A stretch of DNA of 55,146 nt from Candidatus Amphrikana amoebophyrae (GTDB lineage: Bacteria > Chlamydiota > Chlamydiia > Chlamydiales > JACRBE01), in the NCBI GenBank assembly GCA_030408475.1, contig JAUHQG010000009.1, positions 1 to 55,146 of the forward strand, written 5' to 3'. The first letter of the stretch is position 1, and every line of letters begins with the position of its first letter. Shown here piece by piece: positions 8,607 through 16,680 of the stretch. Made by a program: the position numbers and the translations under genes. The notes below the pieces were generated by a model. It was given only the letters and a program-made list of their open reading frames with translations, did no database searches and was not told the DNA's origin.

Positions 8607-10262
8607 ATGGCTCACTTTCCCAGCTTAAAAGATAGATCAGTTGAAATGCGTGACCTGGTTGCTGCCGTTCAAAATGCTCCAGATTACTATGTCATTACTA
8701 AATCTGATTTTTATCATGCAAAGAGAACTTGGTTTTCTTATGTTCCGGCTATTGTATATGGTTTTTTTAGCGATAGAGCGGCATGGGCAGAAAACAATAA
8801 CCTTCACAATAGAATGAAGGTTCTTTTTAGTGAACGTGCTGTTCAAACAGTTTTTCCTAAATACGATACGGATAAAGTGCATCAACCTTTAACCGTGAGA
8901 CAAGTAAAGCAACTATTAGTGGCTAATGCTATGGTTGGAGAAGCTGATATGAGAGCTATTCATGAGATGGGAATAAACGCAGAGGAAGGATTTTCTGATG
9001 GAACTCCCTTTGAATCAATAGAGTTTAGAGATTTAAGTGATGTTCATCTTAAAGAGCTTTATGATTTGGCAAATCCATTAACACGTAAAGAGGTGTTTTG
9101 TTTTGGACAAGATAGTTTTGGTCCTCACTCTTCAGGTTATGGCGAAACACATGAAGGGCGAGAGAGGTTAGTTTCTGCTGTCATGCAAATTGGTGAAAGA
9201 AAATTTGATCTTCCAGAAGCAAATCGTGATGCTTTTTTTCACACATTACTTTTAAGAGGAATTGGCCAAGATACTCCAATTGGCACCGTATATAAGACCC
9301 CATATGGTGTGTATAAAATAAATCGCGCCTTGAGAGCTACCGGGTGTAAGATAGTTTTCTTAACTCCCATGGCTAATGATAGGAGTAGTCCTCCATTGGT
9401 TATATTTTTACCAACGCAAATTACCCCATTTTCATTTAGGCAAAACTTAGAACCTTGTATTGGAGTAGATGCGGTTGTTGATGTTCATGACGCATTTGTA
9501 AGCACTTGTAATGAGCTTGGTATTAGTAGAGAGAATAGGGCTAACTTTTACGGTTATAGTTTAGGTGGCATCCAGCTTTGGCTTATGTTAGTACTTCATA
9601 TAGACTGGGTAGATAATTACTTTGTCATTCACAATCCTGGTTTGCCTAAAACATGGCAAAAAGTGATTGCTCAAAATTTACCCCAAATATGTGAGGAAAA
9701 AAGAAGAGGTCTTCTGAAGTTACAAGGGAGGGTGATCCATACAAAAGGTGATGGTATTACTAATTTTGGTGGAGATCAAATTTGGGCCGCCTTTAAAGAG
9801 TTGGATAGATTTCCTCTTGGAATGACCTATTTGTTATTAAGCCCATCAAAATTGGAGTCAGAAGGAACTGTCAAAGAGCAATTGTATAGCAGGGGTAACG
9901 TATTGGATGTAATGAAAATGATGGTGCGATCATTTTACTCTGAACATTGTAGAACTCTATTCTTGGAAAAAAGTCGTGTAGTTCAAAGCTACACAAACGA
10001 GACAGCAGAAAAGCTTCAGTTGTTATTGGCTCAGTCAGAAAGGACCAAGTTAGGAATAGAGCCCGTTCGACTGTTGCTTGTTTCTTATATGGATTGGATA
10101 CGAAATTGGATTAATAGAACTCGCTCTACTTTGGGAGAAGAGTTGCCAATGACGTATAAAAGGTTACTTATGAGCATTCATCCAACTGGGAATTGGAAAG
10201 GCATAAAATTACCTAAGCAGCCAGAAGAAGTTCGACCTCCTCATGTTCCTATTCACGCTTGA
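8607..10262 (+). CDS. Hypothetical protein with an alpha/beta-hydrolase-like nucleophile elbow, 551 aa
   Basis: The open frame extends upstream to 8496, but those 37 codons lie opposite the uvrA start and promoter. ATG 8607 (MAHFPSLKDRS) is the sensible start. Around residue 318 the sequence FYGYSLGGIQ has the G-x-S-x-G form of a serine hydrolase nucleophile elbow, following a strand and a helix (residues about 285-310) as in an alpha/beta hydrolase core; an Asp/His-rich segment (VIHTKGDGITNFGGD) follows. The N-terminal 250 residues are unlike any family I know. No signal peptide. A lipase/esterase or effector role is only inferred. It lies between uvrA and pyk, genes that adjoin in Chlamydia as I recall. 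Confidence 0.55.
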   Translation: MAHFPSLKDRSVEMRDLVAAVQNAPDYYVITKSDFYHAKRTWFSYVPAIVYGFFSDRAAWAENNNLHNRMKVLFSERAVQTVFPKYDTDKVHQPLTVRQVKQLLVANAMVGEADMRAIHEMGINAEEGFSDGTPFESIEFRDLSDVHLKELYDLANPLTRKEVFCFGQDSFGPHSSGYGETHEGRERLVSAVMQIGERKFDLPEANRDAFFHTLLLRGIGQDTPIGTVYKTPYGVYKINRALRATGCKIVFLTPMANDRSSPPLVIFLPTQITPFSFRQNLEPCIGVDAVVDVHDAFVSTCNELGISRENRANFYGYSLGGIQLWLMLVLHIDWVDNYFVIHNPGLPKTWQKVIAQNLPQICEEKRRGLLKLQGRVIHTKGDGITNFGGDQIWAAFKELDRFPLGMTYLLLSPSKLESEGTVKEQLYSRGNVLDVMKMMVRSFYSEHCRTLFLEKSRVVQSYTNETAEKLQLLLAQSERTKLGIEPVRLLLVSYMDWIRNWINRTRSTLGEELPMTYKRLLMSIHPTGNWKGIKLPKQPEEVRPPHVPIHA

Positions 10263-10417
10263 CTAAATTAGTCTAATCATACACATTTTAATTTTAAATC
10301 TAAGTTGTATGTAACATTTGAAATTGCGATTCCATATAACCTAGGTTTTAACTGGGGCTTTTGGGCAATCAATTATTGCGCGGCTCTGTTTTCAAGATTA
10401 TACATTGGAGAGAGCTC

Positions 10418-12247
10418 GTGTCACGAAAGAAAAAGTCAGCTAAAACAAAAATCATTTGCACACTTGGTCCTGCATGTAATTCTAAGGAAAAGATTCTAGA
10501 ACTTATTGCTGCTGGCATGGATGTTGCCCGAATTAATTTTAGTCATGGAACTCATGCTGAGCATAAAGAGACTATTGCTAAGCTAAAAGAGGCTCGTGAG
10601 GAAAGGGATGTCCCCTTAGCAATAATGCTCGATACTAAAGGGCCTGAGATTCGAGTTTGTAAAATTCAAAATAATGAAATTGCTATTTTACCCGGAATGA
10701 GACTAACCCTAATTAAAGACGATTTAGAAATTTCTAAGCCTGATGAAATTGCGATTTATCCTGGTATAGTTCTCGATCAACTCGAAGTGAATATTCCCGT
10801 GTTATTTGATGATGGTACTATTAAGTCTAAAGTAGTTGAAAAACAAGGTGATAGAGTTGTAGTTGAGTTTTATAACCCAGGCCTATTAAAAAACCATAAA
10901 GGGGTGAACGTTCCTCATGGGGGGATTCAAATTCCTGCTGTTACAGATAAAGATATTGAAGATATAAAGTTTGGTTGTGAGCAAGATGTCGATTTAATTG
11001 CCGCTTCTTTTGTATGTAATGCTGAGCAAGTATTGCAAATTAAGCGGTTATTAAATGACTTTGACAAACCTAATATTATGGTAATGGCAAAAATTGAGAG
11101 CTATCAAGGGGTTAAAAACTTTGAAAGTATCGTACATGTCTCTGATGGAATTATGGTAGCGAGAGGAGATCTTGGTGTAGAGATGCCAATTGAGCAAGTT
11201 CCCAAGCTTCAAAAAGAGTTTATTTTAAAATCATATCGCGTTGGTAAGCCAGTAGCGATTGCCACTCAAATGCTTGAATCGATGATGGTGAACCCTACGC
11301 CAACAAGAGCTGAAGTTTCTGATGTAGCGAATGCGATTTATGATTCGGCGTCATGTGTGATGCTTTCAGGTGAGACGGCAGTAGGGCATTATCCGATTGA
11401 AACTGTTAAGATGATGCGTAAGATCATTGATGAGACAGAAAAATGTTTTAAATATCGCGATTATTTTTACCATCAACTCCGCAACAATTTTTATGATGTA
11501 TCTTCTTCTGTTTCAGCCGCTTGCGTAAAAACGGCTTATAGCGCTGATGCAAAAGGCATTATTGTTTGTACGATAAAAGGTGCGACAGCAAGATCAATTT
11601 CTAGATTTAGACCAGCCCTTCCCATTTTAGCGATTACACCTTTAGTGAAAACGTACCATCAATTGGCAGTGAATTGGGGAGTTATACCTATATTACAAAA
11701 AGCGCATACAGTGAGTGAGGCGATTCACTATGCGAGTTGTTATGCTATGGAGAACAAATTGCTTAACTATGGGGATTTGATAGTGGTTTCAGCGGGATCG
11801 CCGTTTAATGTGAGTGGATCGACCAATATGATGATAGTTGATATTATTGGAGATGTTTTAGTGAGAGGGGAAGGGCATGGCAAACACGAGAAGGTATATG
11901 GCCAGGTACATTTTGTTCTAACGCCGGAGAGGAAAGCTTTATATTCAGCTAAAAATAAGATAGTGATACTTTCTGCTTGTACAGATGAATATAGTGAGAT
12001 TTTAAAGAATGCGAAGGGGATAATATTGCAAAATCATCCAGAGGATTTGGCATCAGAAGAGGTGGCACTGCATTTAGCAACTAAATATGATTTACCGATA
12101 ATAACAAGAGCTGACAATGCTCTTTCGATATTACAAGAGAATCAATTTGTTACATTAGAGAGTGGAAAAGGGATAGTATTTAAGGGGTCAACCTCCTCAG
12201 AAGATGACCTTTACTCAGATAAGTGCAAATACCACAACCAGCTTTAA
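10418..12247 (+). CDS. pyk: Pyruvate kinase with extra C-terminal domain
   Basis: Pyruvate kinase makes ATP and pyruvate from phosphoenolpyruvate and ADP, the last step of glycolysis. Seen motifs are TKIICTLGPA, ARINFSHG, MLDTKGPEIR, the catalytic-lysine strand VMAKIESYQG, GDLGVEMP and SDVANAIYD followed by MLSGETAVG. GTG 10418, with GGAG about 7 nt upstream, fits the family start better than the in-frame ATG at 10361. The 609-aa product exceeds the usual 470-480. The last ~110 residues (KGIILQNHPEDLASEEVA, then DLPIITRADNALSIL) resemble the PEP-utiliser mobile domain carried by Geobacillus-type pyruvate kinases. It is monocistronic; a repeat copy follows. Confidence 0.95.
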   Translation: MSRKKKSAKTKIICTLGPACNSKEKILELIAAGMDVARINFSHGTHAEHKETIAKLKEAREERDVPLAIMLDTKGPEIRVCKIQNNEIAILPGMRLTLIKDDLEISKPDEIAIYPGIVLDQLEVNIPVLFDDGTIKSKVVEKQGDRVVVEFYNPGLLKNHKGVNVPHGGIQIPAVTDKDIEDIKFGCEQDVDLIAASFVCNAEQVLQIKRLLNDFDKPNIMVMAKIESYQGVKNFESIVHVSDGIMVARGDLGVEMPIEQVPKLQKEFILKSYRVGKPVAIATQMLESMMVNPTPTRAEVSDVANAIYDSASCVMLSGETAVGHYPIETVKMMRKIIDETEKCFKYRDYFYHQLRNNFYDVSSSVSAACVKTAYSADAKGIIVCTIKGATARSISRFRPALPILAITPLVKTYHQLAVNWGVIPILQKAHTVSEAIHYASCYAMENKLLNYGDLIVVSAGSPFNVSGSTNMMIVDIIGDVLVRGEGHGKHEKVYGQVHFVLTPERKALYSAKNKIVILSACTDEYSEILKNAKGIILQNHPEDLASEEVALHLATKYDLPIITRADNALSILQENQFVTLESGKGIVFKGSTSSEDDLYSDKCKYHNQL

Positions 12248-12330
12248 AAAGGGTAAAATGTCACGGACGTTTTGCCTTATTTCATCTGCTAAGAATCAAA
12301 AACAGAGAGTTCTAAAGTTTTAGTAATTGG

Positions 12331-12551
12331 GAGCCACTTGCAAAATTCAGAGAATGAGTTGTTCAAAACCTGACGGTTTTGCGCTTAATCTCTTATTTGA
12401 TCCTGCGGATCAAATCTCGAGCTAAAGAAGGGGGGGGGGTGAAAAATGCCAATGGCATTTTTCCCCCCCCCCCTGACGTTGCTTGAAGGAATTTTTCATC
12501 AGAAAAATTTCAAAAGCTGCGTCCATTTGTTAAGAATTTTGCAAGTGGCTC
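12331..12551 (+). mobile_element. MITE-like structured repeat, copy 2 (complete, 18-bp terminal inverted repeats)
   Basis: GAGCCACTTGCAAAATTC (12331-12348) and its exact reverse complement (12534-12551) bound a 221-bp element. The interior from 12363 matches copy 1 at 110-300. Possible 4-bp flanking direct repeats TTGG are present on both sides. The central long hairpin has an A:T pair of copy 1 replaced by G:C here, and small-hairpin loops differ (TAAT/TGAC, TAC/TGC) while stems stay the same. There is no coding capacity, so it would have to be moved in trans. It accounts for most of the gene-free stretch 12248-12678; I see nothing else in the remaining ~130 bp. Confidence 0.7.
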
Positions 12552-12678
12552 TTGGGTTTTTGATGGCTTTCAAATAAGCAGAGTGGGTGAGTGGGTGATG
12601 GTTTGCCGGCCTCTGTTGGCTTCAGCCCTACCAGTGGTAGATGTCGACGTGGGTCTTTTACGAATTATCTGATCCAAG

Positions 12679-12879
12679 TCAGCTATGAATATACCCACCA
12701 GAGTAAATAGCACTCATTGCATAAGTAGCGATATTTGCAATAGGGGGGCAAAAGCTTAAAAAAGGATACGCTGCTCGAGCAATTCTAATCGGTAGATCAG
12801 AAGAGGTGATTTGCTCTCCTAAATAGGATATATAAGAATGAGCCTTAGTTGAAAAATCTAGTGCAACATTGTATTTCAT
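12679..12879 (-). CDS. Small hydrophobic protein, 66 aa, related to the N-terminus of the 776-aa fusion protein
   Basis: This short protein contains YISYLGEQ followed by RIARAAYPFLSFCPPIANIA, which aligns with TDYIGHDTLKRVAKVALPF followed by ICFYTPAAMVITLG at the N-terminus of the protein at 41318-43648. Both are an amphipathic helix leading into a Pro-containing hydrophobic segment. It could be a free-standing module or the remnant of a larger paralogue; the frame ends at 12679 and I see no continuation downstream. The start ATG (12879) is followed by Lys-Tyr and has GAGGGACC upstream as a weak ribosome binding site. Confidence 0.45.
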   Translation of the reverse strand: MKYNVALDFSTKAHSYISYLGEQITSSDLPIRIARAAYPFLSFCPPIANIATYAMSAIYSGGYIHS

Positions 12880-13012
12880 GATGGTCCCTCGTAAAGTTGA
12901 AACATCTTAATACAATCTTAATTAAATTGCACGAATACTCTTTTTTTAATAGATAATGATAAGGCAAAATGCCATTGACAGGTTGCCTTATTTTATCTGC
13001 AATAATCTGAGT

Positions 13013-13426
13013 TTAAAGCTTAGATGCCATATGTGTATATCCACCATTACTTTGTATACATGTTGAAGTGCTAAAATTGCTTTCGCCATATAACACAAAC
13101 ATTTTTTGAACAACTTCATACGTACCGATTTTCGCATTTGTAAGTTCAAAGTGGTATTGGTATTTAGGATAATTTGTAGCTTGTGGCATGAGTGAACGGA
13201 AGAGTTCAGCACTGCCAAAGATTTCAGGATTTTCTTCTAAAAAAGCAAAAATCTTCTTATGAGCAGATTCCATAGCTTTTAAACCATCGGTATCATTGGC
13301 GCAAGAAAAGAATTTCCTTTCTACCTTGAGAGTTCCAAAATGGTGCTTGCTTGGTTTTGGTATAGTTGTTGGATCCATTTTTGTTGAATCAGAAAATGTT
13401 CCATTAATAGTTGAAATAAGTGACAT
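13013..13426 (-). CDS. Hypothetical protein, 137 aa
   Basis: Not recognised. A strong ribosome binding site AAGGAGG lies 5-6 bases before the ATG at 13426, so translation is likely. The protein is soluble, without signal peptide or membrane segment, with Lys/Phe-rich and aromatic stretches and three scattered cysteines. It stands alone, with AT-rich DNA on both sides and no partner gene. It may be lineage-specific. Confidence 0.55.
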   Translation of the reverse strand: MSLISTINGTFSDSTKMDPTTIPKPSKHHFGTLKVERKFFSCANDTDGLKAMESAHKKIFAFLEENPEIFGSAELFRSLMPQATNYPKYQYHFELTNAKIGTYEVVQKMFVLYGESNFSTSTCIQSNGGYTHMASKL

Positions 13427-13586
13427 AGTTCCTCCTTAAAGTCATTACAAGTTAATATCGAAGCTATTATAACAATTTGTGTGTTTTTTTTTACAGTAAA
13501 AGAAAATACTGTAACTTTTGTTATAAAACTAATTACACATTAATAACCCAAGTTGTATTCAGGGATAAAACGATCTTTCCGTATAA

Positions 13587-14252
13587 CTATTGATTGAGTA
13601 AGGCTATAGCTATTATTGCTGCTGTTTCAGTGCGCAGTATATTAGGGGAAAGGACAATCCCTTGGGCATCAAGAGAGTTCATTTTCTCAAAATCTTTTTT
13701 ATCAAAGCCAGCTTCAGGTCCATTAATAAAAGTGGCTATTGCGCTTGATGATATTTTTGTAGACCCTCCAATTTCTCCAAAATAGAGATTGGGTCCTTTA
13801 GCCTCATGGAGCTTGCCTTCGCGAATAATAGGTAATGTTAATCTTCCACACTGCTTGAGTGCAGAAATCGAAAGGTGGCTGAGTCTCTCTCTTTGATTCT
13901 TTGAAAGCTCTTTTTTCTCAGATAAACTTGATTCAAAAAGGACAATTTCATCAACTCCTAACTCAGTACACTTTTCCACAATGATTTGTAGATGAGTGAA
14001 TTTAGGCATCGCTTGATATAGTGTAATCCACTTCTCATGCTTTGTTTCACTTTCGGTAGATTCTATTTCTACTTGAACTTCACGCTTATCTATATAAGTA
14101 ACTGCGCCAAATCCAAGGACCCCTTTTCCATTAACGAGCTCTATTTTAGTGCCCACTTGCGCCCGCATAACACGGCGAATATGAATCGCTTCCTCTCCTG
14201 ATATTGCAACAGTTGCACATACCTTCAGAGGTTCTGAAGTATAAAATCTCAT
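13587..14252 (-). CDS. rsmE: 16S rRNA m3U1498 methyltransferase RsmE
   Basis: RsmE methylates N3 of U1498 in helix 44 of 16S rRNA using S-adenosylmethionine. The 221-aa product shows the N-terminal PUA-like part (HIRRVMRAQVGTKIELVNG) and the SPOUT-fold knot with GPEAGFDKKDFE (normally GPEGGF..E) and LSPNILRTETA (normally LG..ILRTETA). The start at 14252 overlaps the upstream acyltransferase stop as ATGA, so it is preferred to the ATG at 14261. It is the last gene of a minus-strand operon in which every gene overlaps its neighbour. Length is a little short for the family (about 240). Confidence 0.93.
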   Translation of the reverse strand: MRFYTSEPLKVCATVAISGEEAIHIRRVMRAQVGTKIELVNGKGVLGFGAVTYIDKREVQVEIESTESETKHEKWITLYQAMPKFTHLQIIVEKCTELGVDEIVLFESSLSEKKELSKNQRERLSHLSISALKQCGRLTLPIIREGKLHEAKGPNLYFGEIGGSTKISSSAIATFINGPEAGFDKKDFEKMNSLDAQGIVLSPNILRTETAAIIAIALLNQ

Positions 14253-15535
14253 GTGGGGCATTTAATTACCTCTGATTTAGGGAAGTATTCGGGGCGGCAA
14301 ATAGCGCGTACTAATGTTTCTCGAATGTCATCGCATTTAACAAATTGCTTCTCGTATGCGATTCTTTCTAGATCTGCTAGATCGACAACTTCAAACGCAG
14401 TTTGCTTTAGATAGTGCCTCTTTAATTGATCGTTGCCTGAGAAGTTGAATACTAGTTTAGTTTGGGTGTCAGTTTGGAAAAGGTCACTTTGATTTTCATA
14501 ATATATGGTTTCTCCAGAAAAGGGGAGTTTTTTAGCTGTGGGGAGTTGAAGGGTTAAAAAAGCATTGGGGTAGATCTTTTCAAACATGGGGAGTAACGAA
14601 TCAAATTTATTGCCTTTAGGCAAGATGATTAAAATGGTTTCATGTCTGAATTGATAGTAGACATTTTCAGGGGTTTCTTGTTTCCACTTATTATGTTGCC
14701 ACATCCATTGACCTGGATTTTGAGCGATACTTTTTTCAAGAGGTTCAATCATAGATTGCATTAGGCGGTTGATTTCCTCTTTCATAGGTTTTTCTCGGTT
14801 TGGCCAAACTGGCTCTGAGTAGTGAATGTAATACTTGCCCTTTTCACGTCTAATAGAAGCAAAAATGAGGGGGCATTTCATTTTGTAGCTCAGCATGGCA
14901 GGGGCAGGAGATGTCCAGGCGCCAGTGCCGAGAAAAGGGGCATAGTAGCCTCCTGAAGGCAAGGATTGATCACCCACAAGTCCGAGGAACTTCCCTTTTT
15001 TAAGAGCGCGCATTCCCTCTTTGATCACTTCGTCTTGTGTGAGAATCTTTCCACCGAATCGCTCACGAATCGAGGTGATCCATTGAGTGAGATAGCGGTT
15101 TTTAAACTGGTTTCCCACAGCTACGCCAGGCATACGAGATGTCCCTTCTAAAAAGAGCGCTTCAAAGTTAGCTTGGTGTGCGCAAAAGAAGATGACTCCT
15201 TGACCTGACTTAATTAATCTAGCCGCCAACTCAGGATTTTCACAAATGAGCCTTTTGTGCAGCTTGCGGTCTCGCTTTAATTTAGCGTATTCTAAGCAAT
15301 TGATAACAAGGTTGCTAAATGACTCTTTTGCAACCGTTGCTTTTTGCAACTCACTTAAATTAAGTGACTTAGCTAAAGATAGGTTGGATAGGGTTCTTTT
15401 TCTGAACTTGGGAACCATGTGGTAGAGCAGTTTGCCGATTCCATTGCCAAGCTTATGTAAAAGGGAATAGGGCAAAAAAGAGATTAGATTGGCAAAGAGC
15501 CAAACTGTGGCGAATGTAGCTAAATCTCTAAACAT
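14249..15535 (-). CDS. lpxL: Lipid A biosynthesis acyltransferase, LpxL/HtrB family
   Basis: The protein begins with a membrane anchor (FATVWLFANLISFLPYSL) and carries the family active-site pattern H-x4-E in FFCAHQANFEALF, followed by the GVAVGNQFKNRYL and GLVGDQSLPSGG regions. These enzymes add a secondary acyl chain to lipid A from acyl-ACP at the inner membrane. At 428 aa it has about 120 extra residues at the C-terminus compared with LpxL; this tail (from about residue 300) is unassigned. It overlaps the glycosyltransferase stop by 16 nt and rsmE by 4 nt. Its neighbourhood with cdaA and ybbR matches the chlamydial htrB locus. Confidence 0.88.
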   Translation of the reverse strand: MFRDLATFATVWLFANLISFLPYSLLHKLGNGIGKLLYHMVPKFRKRTLSNLSLAKSLNLSELQKATVAKESFSNLVINCLEYAKLKRDRKLHKRLICENPELAARLIKSGQGVIFFCAHQANFEALFLEGTSRMPGVAVGNQFKNRYLTQWITSIRERFGGKILTQDEVIKEGMRALKKGKFLGLVGDQSLPSGGYYAPFLGTGAWTSPAPAMLSYKMKCPLIFASIRREKGKYYIHYSEPVWPNREKPMKEEINRLMQSMIEPLEKSIAQNPGQWMWQHNKWKQETPENVYYQFRHETILIILPKGNKFDSLLPMFEKIYPNAFLTLQLPTAKKLPFSGETIYYENQSDLFQTDTQTKLVFNFSGNDQLKRHYLKQTAFEVVDLADLERIAYEKQFVKCDDIRETLVRAICRPEYFPKSEVIKCPT

Positions 15536-16680
15536 GAATCGATCATTTTGTTGAGTTGAGCTTCAAAGTTTAGGTGGGCAACACTATTTCTAATTTTTTG
15601 AGCGGATTCTTTTGTTTTTCGGCAGGTTAATCTTGCCTTAAGAGTCTCTACAAAGGAATCAATGTCATAAAGAGAGGGGATGATGCTTCCATTTTGAGGA
15701 GTTAGCACTTCATGCCCTCCATTAAATTTAGATGAAATGACAAAAACACCCATGGCTAAGGCTTCAACAGTCACATTGGCAAATGGGTCATAAAAAGAGG
15801 GAATGACACAAGTATCAGCCAATGCATAATATTTTAATATATTAGGTTGAGATCCTAAAAAAGAGATATGGTCTTTAAGTCCTAGGTTACAAGCTTCTTT
15901 TCTATAAGCAGAGAGGTTGCGTTCTTTTCCTATGACATAAAGGTGAAAAGGGTATTGCCTTAATTGACTCAAAGCTTTCATTAAAGGGCCAAGCCCTTTT
16001 CTTTGATAGCCGTTACCGATAAAGAGCATATGGTGCATATCTTTAGGTAAATCAAATTCTTGTAAGGTTTCATTTTTAGTCTCTTCCCAGTTTTCAAAAT
16101 AAGGCAAGAGATCGTCATATTCAACTCCATTATGAATCACTTCGATTTTAGTAGGGTCAACATTGTAATATTGTAAAACCTCATCTTTCACCATATTTGA
16201 ATTAGTGAATAATTTTTTTAAATTAGGGTTTTCAAACGATTTTCTCTCAATATCGAGAATATATTTATTGGTTGGGTTGAGGAAGTAAGTTTTAGTTTTA
16301 AGCCAGCTGTCGATGCTTTTACGCCTTTCCATAAAAGCTCTATGGACACCATTACCTGCTCGGATATGCGTCTGTTCACTTGTTCTGTCCATACCAAATA
16401 CGATGTCGGCAGGATTCTTTTGAAGCCAGTTTTGGCAAGCAGAATCGAAGGCTTGAATTTTACGATAAGATAGCAATGGAGAGGTGTTGAGAGTTTCAAT
16501 TTGAATCTTGTCATCTAGTTTTTGATCCCCTTTTGCGGTGGAGCAAATAAAGGTAACATCGTGACCCCGCTTGGCAAATGCGTTGCTTAAATAGTGTGTA
16601 TATTTTTCTAGACCGCCAAATTGACCCAAAAAGCGCTTTAAAAAATAGACTTTAAGAGCAGGGCGATTTTCAGAGTTCAT
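15520..16680 (-). CDS. Glycosyltransferase family 4 (WaaG-like, probable LPS core or envelope glycan)
   Basis: A GT-B glycosyltransferase of 386 aa. The N-terminal domain has FLGQFGGLEKYTHYLSNAF and a WaaG-type segment DRTSEQTHIRAGNGVHRAF; the C-terminal domain has MLFIGNGYQRKGLGPLMKAL and PSFYDPFANVTVEALAMG, where the E-x7-E pattern holds the nucleotide-sugar. The frame reaches up to 16743, but ATG 16680 (MNSENRPALKVYF) gives a normal N-terminus and less overlap with ybbR. Next to a lipid A acyltransferase, action on LPS core is likely (inference). I do not recall a glycosyltransferase between ybbR and htrB in Chlamydia, so this may be a lineage-specific addition. Confidence 0.85.
   Translation of the reverse strand: MNSENRPALKVYFLKRFLGQFGGLEKYTHYLSNAFAKRGHDVTFICSTAKGDQKLDDKIQIETLNTSPLLSYRKIQAFDSACQNWLQKNPADIVFGMDRTSEQTHIRAGNGVHRAFMERRKSIDSWLKTKTYFLNPTNKYILDIERKSFENPNLKKLFTNSNMVKDEVLQYYNVDPTKIEVIHNGVEYDDLLPYFENWEETKNETLQEFDLPKDMHHMLFIGNGYQRKGLGPLMKALSQLRQYPFHLYVIGKERNLSAYRKEACNLGLKDHISFLGSQPNILKYYALADTCVIPSFYDPFANVTVEALAMGVFVISSKFNGGHEVLTPQNGSIIPSLYDIDSFVETLKARLTCRKTKESAQKIRNSVAHLNFEAQLNKMIDSCLEI

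Noticed and set aside
12594-12670. Possible small RNA between the repeat and the 66-aa gene (GCCGGCC and GGCTTCAGCC stretches)
   Set aside because: No closed stem, promoter or terminator could be found by eye.
13594-13785. Plus-strand 63-codon ORF
   Set aside because: Antisense to rsmE, which carries clear family motifs.
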